Shown: positions 17,368-28,108, numbered from the stretch's first letter. The stretch is 51,126 nt of DNA from Betaproteobacteria bacterium (GCA_016234745.1 JACRAR010000013.1:1-51126); one strand, 5' to 3'. The notes: generated from the letters alone by a model not told the origin. Numbers and translations: made by a program.

Positions 17368-18234
17368 TTAAGTCGCCGCCGCATCCTTGTGCTGTTCAAC
17401 AGGTGACGAATCATCGTTGCGTTGGTCTCGCATCCATTCGAAGGGTGTCTGCCCCACCTTCTTTGCAAACACCCGGCTAAGTGCCTCTGAACTCTGGTAG
17501 CCGACAGAGCGAGCGACGCTCTTCAAAGGACGTCCCTGGCGCAGTTGCCCACGGGCGACTGAGAGACGCCAGTTGGTAAGATAGTCGAGTGGCGTTATCC
17601 CCACGAGGTTGCGGAAATTTGCGGCAAAGCGGGCACGCGACATCCGCGACACCTCGGCCAGTTCTTCAAGAGTCCAGGGATGCGCCGGTCGATCGTGCAT
17701 GGCATTGATCGCATGGCGCAGGCGTTGATCGGTCATGGCTGCGAGAACACCGCCGCTGAGTTTGCCTTGCCCGATCAGGTGACGCAATACGTGGATGATG
17801 AAGTATTCCATCATTCGATCCAAAGCGGCCTGTCGTCCTATCTCTGTGGAAAAAGCTTCGGCAAAAAGCAGATCGAGCGTGGCGGCAATGGCCGGCATAT
17901 CCGCGGTCGGAATCGAAACAAGCTCTGGCAGGTAGACCGCCAAGGGCCCGCCTTCCGCAAGTCCAAGATCGACGGTGGCGCATACAAGCTCGACGCCCGT
18001 TTCGCCAGGAATCAAGGTGTGATGACAGGGCCGAGGGAAGAAGATCACTGTCGGGCGATCAATGTGGCTAACCCTCTCGCCCCGCACTTCAATGGTTACC
18101 GAACCCGATTTCACCAGATGCAAATGGCCGACATTGGCAGACCCGTCAAGTAATCCGACCTGGCAACTTTTACCCGTGAAAAAAACCTTTGCGGAAAGGG
18201 ACAAGTGGCCCAGAAGGGGCGCTAGATAATCCAT
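17368..18234 (-). CDS. AraC-family transcriptional regulator with cupin (AraC_binding_2/Cupin_6-like) domain
   Basis: 288 residues. The N-terminal half is a cupin sensor ([32 protein letters not shown]). The C-terminal half has the two helix-turn-helix motifs of AraC proteins: [21 protein letters not shown] and [21 protein letters not shown]. It is divergent from the bufferin operon, with 135 bases between the start codons, and is the natural candidate to control that operon. The inducer is not known. The cupin carries a CHH triad that could bind metal, which would suit copper control, but this is inference. Confidence 0.88.
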   Translation of the reverse strand: MDYLAPLLGHLSLSAKVFFTGKSCQVGLLDGSANVGHLHLVKSGSVTIEVRGERVSHIDRPTVIFFPRPCHHTLIPGETGVELVCATVDLGLAEGGPLAVYLPELVSIPTADMPAIAATLDLLFAEAFSTEIGRQAALDRMMEYFIIHVLRHLIGQGKLSGGVLAAMTDQRLRHAINAMHDRPAHPWTLEELAEVSRMSRARFAANFRNLVGITPLDYLTNWRLSVARGQLRQGRPLKSVARSVGYQSSEALSRVFAKKVGQTPFEWMRDQRNDDSSPVEQHKDAAAT

Positions 18235-18369
18235 AACGAGACGATTGAACCGTTTTTAGAGACCATTGAACGATCCAAGCATAGCATGATGCGCCAAGTG
18301 CTTTGCGCACTTGCATGGGTCAAAACCCAATTCGATTGCTCTGAACAGAGTTACCTCAAGGAGAAGACA

Positions 18370-18672
18370 ATGAACAAACATATGACCACAGCTTCCATCG
18401 CGCTTGCCCTCAGTGCGGCCCTGACCGTTGCGGCCAGTCCTGTCGTCGCACAGGACAAGGCTGCCGAGAAAGAGAAATGCTTTGGCGTTGCCATGAAGGG
18501 AAAGAACGACTGCAAAGCAGGTGCCGGCACCTCCTGCGCGGGCACCTCGAAAATCGACTACCAGGGCAATTCCTGGTCTTTTGTCCCAAAGGGAACCTGT
18601 GAAAAGACCGCGTCGTCTACCTCCCCCACGGGCAAGGGTCAGTTGGCCGAGTTCAAGGAAAAGAAGGTCTGA
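18370..18672 (+). CDS. bufA1: Bufferin precursor BufA1 (DUF2282), copper-binding RiPP
   Basis: 100 residues from ATG at 18370 with AAGGAGAAG upstream. A Sec signal peptide covers about 1-27 (cleavage after VVA). The core has the DUF2282 pattern [16 protein letters not shown], then [16 protein letters not shown] and KGTCEK, giving cysteines 37, 48, 56 and 77. In characterised bufferins, BufB with BufC turns core Cys residues into thiooxazole heterocycles and the exported peptide binds copper. The first Cys pair is the usual modification site. The stop overlaps the bufB start by one base. Confidence 0.9.
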   Translation: MNKHMTTASIALALSAALTVAASPVVAQDKAAEKEKCFGVAMKGKNDCKAGAGTSCAGTSKIDYQGNSWSFVPKGTCEKTASSTSPTGKGQLAEFKEKKV

Positions 18673-19556
18673 TGATTCCCGTGCCCGCCAGCACCCTGCC
18701 CAGGCGGGCAGGTGTCGGGCTCAAGCCCGAGCATTTTCGAGAGATTCTCGAAACCAAGCCTGATATCGGCTTTTTTGAGATCCATGCGGAAAACTACATG
18801 GTGGCTGGCGGGCCATTTCACCACTACCTGAGTCGCGTTCGCGCGCATTACCCGCTCTCGATTCACGGTGTTGGCCTCTCTATTGGCGGTGCCGATGACC
18901 TCGATGCCGACCATCTGCAGCGGCTTCTGCAACTCATCGATCGCTATCAACCTGATTCGTTCTCGGAACATCTTGCCTGGTCGAGTCATGGCGGCGCGTT
19001 TTACAACGACCTGTTGCCAGTACCCTACACGCCAGAGACCTTGCGGCGGGTATGTGCGCACATCGACCAGGTACAAAGCTTCCTCAAGCGCACCATGCTG
19101 CTCGAGAACCCTGCCACGTACGTCGAGTTTGCTTCTTCCTCAATGGACGAAGCACATTTCCTTGGCGAGGTGACTGCGCGCACCGGCTGCGGCTTGTTGC
19201 TGGACGTCAATAACGTCTACGTCAGTTGCGTCAATCATGGACGAGACGCGTTAGCAACACTTCGGGCAATGCCACTGTCCGCCGTACGAGAGATCCATTT
19301 GGCGGGGTTTGCCGAGGAGATCGACGACATCGGCACGCGGCTTCTGATTGACAACCACGGGACCCCAGTCGCAGAAGCAGTCTGGTCCCTCTATGAAGAA
19401 GCCCTGCAGCTCCTCGGTCCGCAGCCAACGCTGCTTGAACGGGATCACGACATACCTGCGTTGCTGGTGTTGTTGACCGAGGCGGCGCTTGCTGAGCAAT
19501 ATTTGTATCGGCGTCGCGATCCCTCGCCGGTGAATAAACAGGCGGTGGCAGCATGA
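18672..19556 (+). CDS. bufB: BufB, DUF692 multinuclear nonheme iron oxygenase (MNIO)
   Basis: 294 residues, a normal DUF692 length, TIM-barrel type. Metal-ligand motifs visible include [59 protein letters not shown] and DNHGTPV. The enzyme oxidises cysteines in the precursor peptide encoded just upstream, using iron and oxygen. The start overlaps the bufA1 stop and the end overlaps the bufC start (ATGA). Confidence 0.92.
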   Translation: MIPVPASTLPRRAGVGLKPEHFREILETKPDIGFFEIHAENYMVAGGPFHHYLSRVRAHYPLSIHGVGLSIGGADDLDADHLQRLLQLIDRYQPDSFSEHLAWSSHGGAFYNDLLPVPYTPETLRRVCAHIDQVQSFLKRTMLLENPATYVEFASSSMDEAHFLGEVTARTGCGLLLDVNNVYVSCVNHGRDALATLRAMPLSAVREIHLAGFAEEIDDIGTRLLIDNHGTPVAEAVWSLYEEALQLLGPQPTLLERDHDIPALLVLLTEAALAEQYLYRRRDPSPVNKQAVAA

Positions 19557-20338
19557 AGCACGCTGCCTTTGCTGCGGCATTGCTCGACCCGGAGGCAGCG
19601 CTTCCTGACGATGTCATCACCCGCACCGGTGCGGATGCGACGCGACGCTTTGGCGTCTATCGCAACAATGCCATTGTTTCACTGGTAGATGCCCTAGCCG
19701 ATAGCTACCCGGTGGTGGCTGCGCTCGTGGGCAACGAGTTCTTTCGTGCCATGGCACGCGAATTCGCGCGACGATATCCGCCAAGATCGCCTATCATGGC
19801 GCACTATGGCAATGGCTTCGCCGCCTTCATCGCCGATTTCGCGCCGGCTGCAGCGCTGCCCTACCTCGCCGATGTCGCCCGACTGGAATGGCAGCGTGTT
19901 GTTTCATGGCATGCCGCCGATATCTCATCACTCGAACCGGAGGATATCGCTCCTTTGTTGGCCGATCCGATCGCAGTGGCGGAAACGCGCTGGCGTTTTC
20001 ATCCGTCCGCAGCACTGGTTGAAGCGCCTTTCGCCATCGTATCGCTCTGGTCGGCACACCAGCAAAGCTCGGTCGGTGATGTGGAGGCGGCGCTCGCCCA
20101 CGTCGATCCCTTCCTCCCGGAATCGGCACTCGTCTCGCGCCAAGGACTGGATGTACTCATCCTCAACGTCGCTGTGGCCGAGGCTGCCTTCGTCAGGGGG
20201 CTTCTCGCCGGACAAACGCTGGCGAGTGCCGTGGGAGATGCCGAAAAGAAAAGTGCCAATTTCGACCTCGCGCTCATGATGGGGATGCTGCTGCGCAGTG
20301 GCGCACTGGCGGGATTTGACGTGTCGCTCCCCGCGTGA
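19553..20338 (+). CDS. bufC: BufC, DUF2063 partner protein of the MNIO enzyme
   Basis: 261 residues. The N-terminal DUF2063 part is clear: [53 protein letters not shown] and [25 protein letters not shown]-terminal part of about 130 residues resembles the second domain of BufC/NGO1945-like proteins. It acts with BufB as precursor-recognition partner. It overlaps bufB by ATGA at its start and the DoxX gene by GTGA at its end. Confidence 0.9.
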   Translation: MKHAAFAAALLDPEAALPDDVITRTGADATRRFGVYRNNAIVSLVDALADSYPVVAALVGNEFFRAMAREFARRYPPRSPIMAHYGNGFAAFIADFAPAAALPYLADVARLEWQRVVSWHAADISSLEPEDIAPLLADPIAVAETRWRFHPSAALVEAPFAIVSLWSAHQQSSVGDVEAALAHVDPFLPESALVSRQGLDVLILNVAVAEAAFVRGLLAGQTLASAVGDAEKKSANFDLALMMGMLLRSGALAGFDVSLPA

Positions 20339-20856
20339 GGCCGCCGGTTATGTTGCCAGTCCGTCTTGTTCAGCGCTGCATTCATCACATGCAGCAAATT
20401 CCCGAGTCGCTGATCGCACTCCTAGGGCGCTTTTCTGTATCAGTCGTTTTCTGGTTGTCGGCCCAAACGAAGGTCGAAGGATTTGCGCTCAACCCTCTCA
20501 GCGGCGAATTCCATCTAGGGATACCACATTTGTCCGCATCCGCCGTGGCCCTGTTCGCTGAGGAGTATCGCCTGCCCTTTCTTCCACCGGAGTTGGCCGC
20601 TTCTGCCGCAGCACTGGGCGAACACGTATTCGCAGTGCTATTGTTTTTCGGTCTCGCGAGCCGTTTTTCGGCCTTAGCGCTGCTGGGCATGACGATGGTC
20701 ATACAGCTATTCGTATATCCCGATGCCTATCCAACTCACGGTGTCTGGGCTACCGTGTTGCTGCTCATCATCGCCCGCGGCCCAGGCGTGATTTCCATCG
20801 ATCATTTGCTCGCACGCCGTTATGGCCAAGCTAGCCGAGGAGAAGTTACCCTATGA
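20335..20856 (+). CDS. DoxX-family membrane protein of the bufferin operon
   Basis: 173 residues from GTG, overlapping the bufC stop. Four transmembrane segments are predicted (about 22-40, 66-86, 93-112 and 116-140), with the DoxX pattern [21 protein letters not shown] then [34 protein letters not shown]. DoxX proteins often accompany DUF692/DUF2063 genes. A role in redox or peptide handling at the membrane is assumed but not proven. The stop overlaps the chemoreceptor start by ATGA. Confidence 0.85.
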   Translation: MRPPVMLPVRLVQRCIHHMQQIPESLIALLGRFSVSVVFWLSAQTKVEGFALNPLSGEFHLGIPHLSASAVALFAEEYRLPFLPPELAASAAALGEHVFAVLLFFGLASRFSALALLGMTMVIQLFVYPDAYPTHGVWATVLLLIIARGPGVISIDHLLARRYGQASRGEVTL

Positions 20857-22463
20857 GACTCGGCAAACGTTTATCACTTAGCTACCTAGTGCTGCTTGGC
20901 TTCCTGGCGGTGATCCTGTTGGTTTCGGTCCTGCGTCTCGAATCCCTCACTCGTGCCAGTCGGGATGTCATCGAGGGGGACGCTGTACGCGCCGAGCTCG
21001 CCAACCTCATCAACCTTCACGCGGAGAGCGCTGCTGGACGCCTAGCATTGCTGTTCATCCTCGAAGATCGCGATCTTCGCGTCAAGACCTACAAGGAAAT
21101 CGATGCCCACAACGCCGGGATCAACAAGGCGCTGGAGCAACTCAAGCCCTTGCTGGCCGATCCGGCCAGCAGCGCAGCGCTGGACCGTTTGGTCGGCCTA
21201 CGCGCCAAGTATGAAATGGAATTCACGGCCACAGTCGAGGAAATCGAGTCGGGTGACCGCGCCAACGCGGCCAAGCGGATGGCTGGAAATACCCGCTCGA
21301 GCCTGAACGACCTCCTTGCTGAAACGTCCGCGCTGGCAAAGACACAGCAGCAGTCGATGACCAACAGGCAGAAGGAGTCGGTAGCTTCCGCAGAATCTGC
21401 AAAATGGCTTGTTCTTGTCATGGGTCTCTGTGCGCTTATTGCCGGGTTGGTCATGGCGGCGCGCATCACCAGCGGTATCACCGTGCCCATGAATGCTGCA
21501 GTAGGAGCTGCGGGACGAATCGCCGGTGGCGATCTGGAAAGCACCGTGCCTCAGGCTGGAAGCGACGAGTTGGGTACTCTTTTACATGCGATGGAGCAGA
21601 TGCGGCAAGGATTGCGCGAAGTCATCCAGACAATCAGACAAAGTGCAGCCAGAGTGAGCGCGGCACGTACCCAGCTTGATGCACCGGCGGCACAGGTGCG
21701 TGCCGGATCAACCGATCAGGAAGGTCTCGCCGGCGACATCCAGAGATCGATAACGCAACTGGCCGAGGGAATTGGCAGCATGGCCGAAAACGTCCGCACC
21801 TCCCGCGAGCAGGCCTTGAAAGCGCGCGATTTGGCTCAGCAAGGAGCGCAGGACATTGCCGTTGCCGCTGATGAAATTGGTCGTATCGCAGCATCCGTAT
21901 CCGAGTCGGCCCGCTCTGTGAAAAGTTTGGACCAAAGCGCCAAGCAGGTTGCCAGCACTGTTTCCGTCATCAAGGAAATAGCCGACCAGACCAACTTGCT
22001 TGCACTAAACGCTTCGATCGAGGCGGCACGAGCAGGTGAGACCGGACGTGGCTTCGCCGTGGTTGCCGACGAAGTGCGTAAACTTGCCACCCGCACTGCA
22101 GACGCCACCCGAGAAATCGATCAGGTGATCGCTGCCATTGCCGCACAAACCACTAAGGCAGCAAGCGACATAGATGCCGGCAGGATCGGCATGGATCGCG
22201 GCAATGAACTGATTCGTTCCATCGTTGCGCCACTGGGTGAGCTGCGTGACGATGCGCAGGCCTCGCTGAATGGTCTCGAACAGCTCGATAGAGTGGCTCA
22301 GCAACAGGCAAGCGAAAGCCAGGCAATTGCGGGGAACGCCGCACAAATCGTCAGCATGGCGTCAAAAAATGCAACAGCTGCCGAACAGGTCGCGACCATC
22401 ACCGTCGAGTTGGGCAGTATGGCAGAACGACTTCTGACTTCGGTGGATACTTTCAGGCTATGA
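20853..22463 (+). CDS. Methyl-accepting chemotaxis protein inside the bufferin operon
   Basis: 536 residues. Order: TM1 (about 9-28), a four-helix-bundle periplasmic sensor (about 30-185), TM2 (about 186-206), HAMP, and a cytoplasmic signalling coiled coil with the hairpin-tip consensus [21 protein letters not shown] then [15 protein letters not shown]. There is no C-terminal CheR/CheB docking pentapeptide. It overlaps its neighbours by 4 bases at both ends, so it is translated with the bufferin genes and may sense copper or redox state; this is inference. Confidence 0.92.
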   Translation: MRLGKRLSLSYLVLLGFLAVILLVSVLRLESLTRASRDVIEGDAVRAELANLINLHAESAAGRLALLFILEDRDLRVKTYKEIDAHNAGINKALEQLKPLLADPASSAALDRLVGLRAKYEMEFTATVEEIESGDRANAAKRMAGNTRSSLNDLLAETSALAKTQQQSMTNRQKESVASAESAKWLVLVMGLCALIAGLVMAARITSGITVPMNAAVGAAGRIAGGDLESTVPQAGSDELGTLLHAMEQMRQGLREVIQTIRQSAARVSAARTQLDAPAAQVRAGSTDQEGLAGDIQRSITQLAEGIGSMAENVRTSREQALKARDLAQQGAQDIAVAADEIGRIAASVSESARSVKSLDQSAKQVASTVSVIKEIADQTNLLALNASIEAARAGETGRGFAVVADEVRKLATRTADATREIDQVIAAIAAQTTKAASDIDAGRIGMDRGNELIRSIVAPLGELRDDAQASLNGLEQLDRVAQQQASESQAIAGNAAQIVSMASKNATAAEQVATITVELGSMAERLLTSVDTFRL

Positions 22464-24580
22464 GCATGCGCGCACCATTGCTTGACACCTCGATCCGAAC
22501 GCGTCTGACGTTGGCCATCGGACTGCTGCTGGCATTGCTCATCGTTGTCGCTGCCTTATCCTTTCGGGGTTTCCAGGCGCTCTCGCACAGCGCGCATGAT
22601 CTGGTCGATGGCAAGGCGCGTCTTGCCTTTCTCGCCGACCGTGCCAATCAGCATGCTCAGACCGCAGCTAATCATCTCCTTCGCCTGCTGCTGAAGCCGG
22701 AGCGTGATGCACGCGTACCCCTCTACGCAGCCATGGACGAAGCGCTCAACGCCGGTGATCGGGCCTTGATGCAGCTGGAAAAGGCCAGCGCCGAGCGCGA
22801 ACTGGCGGGAGATATCGGCAATATTCGACAACTTCGGAATCGCTACGGCGAGCTGTTCCAGGAAACAGTTGAACAGATAGAACTTTCCGGCCCGCAGTCT
22901 GCGAAGAGACACTTCGAGGCGCAAACCGAGCCAGCGCTCAAGGCCTTGCTTTCTGCCACAGATCGCCTGGCCACTGAGCAGCAGGATGCGATGCAAGCAG
23001 ATGTTGTTCGTCTGACGGCCGATGCCGCTAATGCGCAGCAGCAAATCACGGTCATCGCACTTCTTGCGATCGTCGTCGGCGCGTTACTCGCCGGACTGAT
23101 CGCCCGCAGTATCGTTAACCCCGTGAATGAGGCGGCAGACATTGCTAAGAGTATTGCAGGCGGAGATTACCGGCGCGAAATCCCCTTGGGAAGGCGTGAC
23201 GAAATTGGCAGCATGTTGCATGCCTTAAGCACCATGCGGGAACAGATCGCGCAACGCGAGGCGCACATCAGTCGCATCGCATATTTCGACGAGCTGACCA
23301 AGTTACCCAATCGCACCCGGTTCTTCGAGGATTTCGCCAAGCTTGAAAATACCACAGGTGCCATACTGCTTCTTGATGTTGACCGTTTTTCCGCGATCAA
23401 CAAGGCGTTGGGGCACTCCATCGGTGATTCTCTGCTGCGTGGAGTGGCTGATCGCCTGAGGTCCGTGCTGGGAGAACACGACGTTCTGGCACGCCTGTGG
23501 GGTGACGAATTTGCGTTGTTGTTGAGCAACGCCGATAGAGCAACAGCTTTGAATGCCGGGGAACGAATCCGCACCGTGCTGAGGGCGCCCATCACCATTG
23601 CCGACCAGCGACTTGATCTGGATGCCAGCATTGGCATAGCCTTTTTCCCGGGGGACGGCCTGAACCTGACCGAGTTGTTTCGGCGCGCAGATACTGCATT
23701 ACGTACAGCAAAACGTCGACATTCCGGTGTGGCGCTTGCAGTCCACGAGGTCGAGGAAACCGCACCCGAGCAACTATCTCTGATCGGCGAAATGCGCGAG
23801 GCGTTGGCCGACGCTCAGTTTGTTGTCTTCTACCAGCCCAAGATGGACTTACGCACGCGCCGCATCACCGGCGCCGAAGCCTTGATTCGCTGGCGTCATC
23901 CTGTACGTGGTCTCGTGCCGCCAGGAAAGTTCATTCCCTTCGCAGAACAAACCGGATTCATCCGCGAAATTACACCCTGGTTGCTTGAGAATGTCATCTG
24001 TGAAATCGCACAGTGGGTCAGGCAAGGACTTGAACTGGTGGTGTCAGCAAACCTCTCGACACACGACCTGCTCAATGCTGAACTCATCAAGCTTGTCGTT
24101 TCGGTCCTGCAAAAGGAACAGTTGGCTTCCAGCGCGCTTTGTCTCGAGATCACCGAAAGTGCCCTGATGGACGAACCGGAGCGTGCGCTCCAGCATCTTG
24201 ACCAGCTAGCCGCACGCGGCATCAAGCTGGCGATTGACGACTATGGTTCAGGACAGGCGTCTCTGGCATATCTAAAGGATCTGCCGGTGCATGAGCTGAA
24301 GATCGACCGCGTCTTCGTCACCGATGTGGATACTACGCCGAAGAACGCCGCTATCGTGCGCTCGACCGCGCTGCTCTGCCGCGAACTGGATCTCATCGTT
24401 GTTGCCGAGGGAGCGGAGCGAGCGGAGGAAATCGAATGGCTGGCAAACAATGGTTGCGATCTCGTCCAGGGCTACGGTGTGGCCAAGCCCATGCCGGCAG
24501 AGGAGTTTGTTAGCTGGGTTCGTCGCTTCAATGACCTCGAATCACCCTCACCATACCCTTCGGGAAATACCCACGCATAG
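22460..24580 (+). CDS. Membrane WGDEF-EAL protein (probable c-di-GMP phosphodiesterase)
   Basis: 706 residues. Two transmembrane helices (about 14-34 and 192-215) flank a helical periplasmic domain like that of the preceding chemoreceptor. Next come HAMP, a GGDEF domain ([33 protein letters not shown]) with WGDEF in place of GGDEF, and an EAL domain with catalytic motifs intact: AEALIRW, EITES, DDYGSG, KIDRVFV, AEGAE and QGYGV. The protein probably degrades c-di-GMP, with the GGDEF part regulatory or inactive. The start overlaps the chemoreceptor stop, suggesting a shared signal. Confidence 0.9.
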   Translation: MSMRAPLLDTSIRTRLTLAIGLLLALLIVVAALSFRGFQALSHSAHDLVDGKARLAFLADRANQHAQTAANHLLRLLLKPERDARVPLYAAMDEALNAGDRALMQLEKASAERELAGDIGNIRQLRNRYGELFQETVEQIELSGPQSAKRHFEAQTEPALKALLSATDRLATEQQDAMQADVVRLTADAANAQQQITVIALLAIVVGALLAGLIARSIVNPVNEAADIAKSIAGGDYRREIPLGRRDEIGSMLHALSTMREQIAQREAHISRIAYFDELTKLPNRTRFFEDFAKLENTTGAILLLDVDRFSAINKALGHSIGDSLLRGVADRLRSVLGEHDVLARLWGDEFALLLSNADRATALNAGERIRTVLRAPITIADQRLDLDASIGIAFFPGDGLNLTELFRRADTALRTAKRRHSGVALAVHEVEETAPEQLSLIGEMREALADAQFVVFYQPKMDLRTRRITGAEALIRWRHPVRGLVPPGKFIPFAEQTGFIREITPWLLENVICEIAQWVRQGLELVVSANLSTHDLLNAELIKLVVSVLQKEQLASSALCLEITESALMDEPERALQHLDQLAARGIKLAIDDYGSGQASLAYLKDLPVHELKIDRVFVTDVDTTPKNAAIVRSTALLCRELDLIVVAEGAERAEEIEWLANNGCDLVQGYGVAKPMPAEEFVSWVRRFNDLESPSPYPSGNTHA

Positions 24581-24585
24581 CAGGC

Positions 24586-25512
24586 ATGACTGACCCACAA
24601 GCAACAGCTACACGGGAAATCATCGGCGATCTGATGCGTCAAGACGCACGGATCGCCCCGAAGTATTTCTACGATGCCTGCGGTTCGGCGCTATTCGAGG
24701 ACATCACCCATCTCCCTGAGTATTACCCGACGCGCACCGAGCGCGCGATCATGGCGACTCATGGCGCCGCTATCGGCCGAAAAGTCAGCGCGGGTGGCAC
24801 GGTGATCGAGTTGGGCGCAGGCAATTGCGAGAAGGCGCGTACTCTGTGCAAACTGATCCGTCCGGCACGCTTCGTTGCCGTGGATATTTCCGCAGACTTC
24901 CTTCATGAAGCGGCCGCTGGACTACGGGCAGCGTTCCCCGGCCTCGACTTCCACGTTGTCGTCGCCGATCTGACCGCCGAACTGGCGATGCCATCGGACC
25001 TGCCGTGGCAGCACCGCCTTGTGTTCTATCCAGGCTCGTCGATCGGGAATTTCGATCCGCCGGCGGCACTCGATCTGCTGTCGCGAATCCGGCGTCTGGT
25101 GGCAGAAGACGGTGGGCTCCTGATCGGTATCGATCTGCAGAAAGAGGTGGCCGTGCTCGAGGCCGCCTACAACGATGCCGCCGGCGTTACTGCTGCGTTC
25201 AATCTCAACGTACTGAATCACGTTAATCGCCTGACTGGTAGCGATTTCGCTCTGCATCAGTGGCACCATCGGGCGTTCTTCAATACCACCGAATCCCGCA
25301 TCGAGATGCATCTGGAGGCGACGACAGACACCCGGGTGACTTGGCTCGGCGGCGAGCGGTTGTTTCATTGCGGCGAGCGCATTCATACCGAGAACAGCTA
25401 CAAGTACCGGATTGAGGATTTCATCGAACTTCTCGACAGTGCCGGCTTTCACAACGCTGAGGCCTGGACCGACGAAAAGCGCTGGTTCGCGGTTATCCTT
25501 GCCCGTCCCTGA
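24586..25512 (+). CDS. egtD: L-histidine N-alpha-methyltransferase (ergothioneine synthesis)
   Basis: 308 residues, typical of EgtD (DUF2260/SAM-dependent). Motifs: PKYFYDACGSALFEDITHLPEYYPTRTE at the start, the SAM site VIELGAGNCEKARTLC, VAVDISADFL, FYPGSSIGNF and LLIGIDLQKE. It methylates histidine three times to hercynine. It begins 5 bases after the EAL gene and 21 bases before egtB, so it belongs to the same operon as the bufferin genes. Confidence 0.95.
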   Translation: MTDPQATATREIIGDLMRQDARIAPKYFYDACGSALFEDITHLPEYYPTRTERAIMATHGAAIGRKVSAGGTVIELGAGNCEKARTLCKLIRPARFVAVDISADFLHEAAAGLRAAFPGLDFHVVVADLTAELAMPSDLPWQHRLVFYPGSSIGNFDPPAALDLLSRIRRLVAEDGGLLIGIDLQKEVAVLEAAYNDAAGVTAAFNLNVLNHVNRLTGSDFALHQWHHRAFFNTTESRIEMHLEATTDTRVTWLGGERLFHCGERIHTENSYKYRIEDFIELLDSAGFHNAEAWTDEKRWFAVILARP

Positions 25513-25533
25513 ACTCAATCAGAAAGGAACGCA

Positions 25534-26769
25534 ATGAATCCGACCGCACTTGCCGACATCTATCGCGCGGTGCGCGAGCGTAGCCTCGAACTGGCTTCAC
25601 CCCTCTCGGCCGAGGACTGCTGCGTGCAGTCGATGCCCGACGCCAGCCCGACGAAATGGCATCTTGGACACAGCGCTTGGTTTTTCGAGACCTTCGTGCT
25701 GGAACTTCTGGAACACGAATTCAAACCTTTTCATCCGGCTTTTCGCGTACTGTTCAACTCCTATTACAACGAAGTTGGCGACAAACATCCTCGCCCGCAG
25801 CGGGGGCTACTGACCCGCCCCAGCCTGGAGGTCGTGCTGGACTATCGCGCCGACGTGGACAGACGCATTGGACGGCTGTTGGCGGCCGGATCCATCGATG
25901 CAACGCTCCTGGCGCTGGTGGAACTCGGACTGCAACACGAACAGCAACACCAGGAACTGCTGCTCACGGACATCAAGCATCTGCTCTCGCGCAGCCCGCT
26001 ATTCCCAGCCTACGGGAGCACAGTTCCGTGCGCCGAACCTGCACCGGCTCTCGCCTGGCAGGAATTCGCCGGCGGTCTTGTCGAGATCGGCCATGCTGGC
26101 AGCGGATTCTGCTACGACAACGAGACGCCACGCCATCGAGTCTTTCTCCAACCCTATCGTCTGGCCTCGCGCCTGGTCAGCAACGATGAGTATGCCGCCT
26201 TCGTCGAAGCAGGCGGATATGCCGAGCCTGCGTTTTGGCTTGCCGAAGGCTGGGACTGGCGCGCAACGCAAGCACGGGAATGCCCACTGTACTGGCAGCG
26301 GGGCGACGCCGGTTGGCAGGAGTTTACGCTGGGCGGCATGCGTCCGCTTGATCCGCAACGTCCAGCGGTACATATATCCTATTATGAGGCCGACGCCTAT
26401 GCGCGCTGGGCCGGGGCGCGCCTGCCGACCGAGGCGGAATGGGAACATGCGGCGGCAGGCCACCCTGTATGCGGACATTTTGCCGACAGCGGCGAGTTTC
26501 ATCCGCGCCCCGCCGCCGGGGTAGGGCTTATGCAAATCTTCGGCGACGCCTGGCAATGGACACAATCAAGCTACTCGCCATATCCCGGCTTTCGAACTCC
26601 GGCGGGCGCCGTGGGCGAATACAACGGCAAGTTCATGGTCAATCAATACGTACTGCGCGGCGGTTCCTGCGTGACGCCGGAAGGTCATGTGCGTGCCAGC
26701 TATCGGAACTTTTTCCCTGCCTCGGCCTGTTGGCAGTTCTCAGGCATCCGGTTGGCACAGGATGCTTAA
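25534..26769 (+). CDS. egtB: Hercynine oxygenase EgtB (sulfoxide synthase)
   Basis: 411 residues. An N-terminal DinB-like domain carries the iron ligands (PTKWHLGHSAWFFETF and LGLQHEQQHQELLLTDIKH), and a C-terminal formylglycine-enzyme-type domain follows (PRHRVFLQPYRLASRLVSNDEY, RLPTEAEWEHAA, GDAWQWTQSSY and RGGSC with SYRNFFP). It joins a thiol to hercynine using iron and oxygen. GAAAGGAACGCA precedes the ATG. It is the last intact gene of the operon. No egtC or egtE is next to it. SenA-type selenoneine enzymes are related, but their partner genes are absent. Confidence 0.95.
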   Translation: MNPTALADIYRAVRERSLELASPLSAEDCCVQSMPDASPTKWHLGHSAWFFETFVLELLEHEFKPFHPAFRVLFNSYYNEVGDKHPRPQRGLLTRPSLEVVLDYRADVDRRIGRLLAAGSIDATLLALVELGLQHEQQHQELLLTDIKHLLSRSPLFPAYGSTVPCAEPAPALAWQEFAGGLVEIGHAGSGFCYDNETPRHRVFLQPYRLASRLVSNDEYAAFVEAGGYAEPAFWLAEGWDWRATQARECPLYWQRGDAGWQEFTLGGMRPLDPQRPAVHISYYEADAYARWAGARLPTEAEWEHAAAGHPVCGHFADSGEFHPRPAAGVGLMQIFGDAWQWTQSSYSPYPGFRTPAGAVGEYNGKFMVNQYVLRGGSCVTPEGHVRASYRNFFPASACWQFSGIRLAQDA

Positions 26770-26778
26770 GGTATTCAA

Positions 26779-27018
26779 GGGCATCCACAATTGATGCCGG
26801 CTGATATTCAGGATCGAGCGCGGGCGCGACAATTGTTGCATACCATGGATCGAGAATTGTATAGCCATGTCGATGTGCTGGAGAACGACCTCAAGTCGGC
26901 GGACAAGTCGCGTGCCCATTTAAGCAATCGCTTGAGCGAGATGTCGGGACTGTTCGGCAACAATTACACCATGCTCGATGTGGCGCTTGCACCCTTGTTG
27001 TGGCGGCATAGTCAGTGA
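26779..27018 (+). pseudogene. sspA fragment (stringent starvation protein A), truncated at both ends
   Basis: The frame reads HPQLMPADIQDRARARQLLH then DRELYSHVDVLENDLKSADKSR, SEMSGLFGNNYTMLDVALAPLLWRHSQ and stops. This is the middle of the GST-like SspA: the helical domain after the thioredoxin part, including the MLDVALAPLLWR block. The N-terminal thioredoxin domain and the last 40 or so residues are missing. Homology begins about 10 bases after the egtB stop. The fragment is thus fused to the operon end and marks a recombination joint at the edge of the accessory region. Confidence 0.75.
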
Positions 27019-27436
27019 CTTGCCGCTGCGTGTGGGCTCCGATGACCGCAGTTGGAGGTGAACCGGCCCCACAAAATCTTTAAGTCAAAGACGGCTGTAT
27101 GGCGTAACCGGAAATTGACAACTTCAAATTCGCTGCCGGAAAGGAGTCATTGGGGTCGTCAACCCGTTCTCGAAACTTGGCTATGCCTACCAACTGAAAC
27201 GAGAACGGCTTTCGAGAAGATATATGCAAAACCTACACTGGAGCGGTATGGATTCTCAATACCGGTTCGCGAAAATGTAGGTTTGTGAATAAACAGGTCA
27301 TGCCATATATAAAGACAAACTGCTGGTTTTTGATGGTTGTTGGCTTATATGTCATCGGCCTAGTTGATCAATAATATCTGTACCCTGACATTTTAAAGGG
27401 ATATTTTTCTCATCCTACTAACTAAGGTACATAATT
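27019..27436. other. Intergenic stretch after sspA fragment
   Basis: No convincing gene; a 78-codon frame at 27052 has an unnatural product. Base composition turns AT-rich from about 27290. A weak stem-loop (ccct/aggg) followed by a T run at about 27385-27413 may be a terminator. Confidence 0.4.
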
Positions 27437-27616
27437 ATGAAACAACAAATTGAATCTATTTCATCATCCGATGCCGTCACTAAAATGACGCGAGAACAAT
27501 ACTTGCAAGCATGTGAGGAAATCGCACAATATGCGGGCATTACGGTCAAGACCCTAAGAAGTTCCTATTTCAGGAAATACGAGGAGTACTTTAAAAGTAA
27601 AAAAAGCAGGAAGTGA
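27437..27616 (+). CDS. Small basic protein of unknown function (59 aa)
   Basis: ATG with AAGG 9 bases upstream, 59 codons, stop TGA. The product (MKQQIESISSSDAVTKMTRE then LQACEEIAQYAGITVKTLRS, YFRKYEEYFKSKKSRK) has a middle part that reads like a helix-turn-helix (IAQYAGITVKTLRS) and a Lys-rich end. It may be a small DNA-binding protein of the mobile region. Its AT-rich composition differs from the GC-rich operon to its left. The family is not recognised. Confidence 0.5.
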   Translation: MKQQIESISSSDAVTKMTREQYLQACEEIAQYAGITVKTLRSSYFRKYEEYFKSKKSRK

Positions 27617-27804
27617 TCTGAGTAATGATGGCTGCATCATTTTGACTGCATCACAAATGCGAACGCGTAAATCGAAAGCATCTAATAGCGGTTTCGGTTA
27701 ACATGGGCAGCCTCCCTACGAAAAACTCAAGTCACTGCCCGAGTCAGAGCAATATCTAAAACCCGGCATGACCTTCCAGCATCTCGATGCTCAAGCCTCG
27801 ACAA

Positions 27805-28089
27805 TCAGCGATAATGAGGCTGCGGGGCCTTGTCATGGACTTCCGTCTGCGCCGCGGGCGGCAATCTGCTCACCAGCGAATCAATTCCGCGCTGTCGCGG
27901 CAGTAGCTTTTCTTCGTTGACCTGGGCGAGCTTATCTATGTGCACTCAATCCGGCATTTCATGATTACGCGCTGTCCGTGCATGAATCATTTCCTTCTCG
28001 AGCGACGCCGATCCGGCCTCAATTGCGTCTTGCTCATCCGGTGGCAGCTACTTTACAAAGTCCTCGCAATTTTCGATGTTTCTTTTCAA
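27805..28089 (-). pseudogene. Decayed XRE-type antitoxin-like gene
   Basis: A leftward frame starts at TTG 28089 with AAGAGGAG five bases upstream. It reads MKRNIENCEDFVK, then an amber TAG, then LPPDEQDAIEAGSASLEKEM and IHARTARNHEMPD, a TGA, then a further open part to 27805. The segment before the TGA resembles the N-terminal part of XRE antitoxins that precedes the helix-turn-helix. A 31-bp palindrome upstream fits an autoregulatory operator. No toxin gene is visible upstream. The gene is broken by two stops. Confidence 0.45.
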
Positions 28090-28108
28090 GTTCGCTCCTC
28101 TTTAAGGA

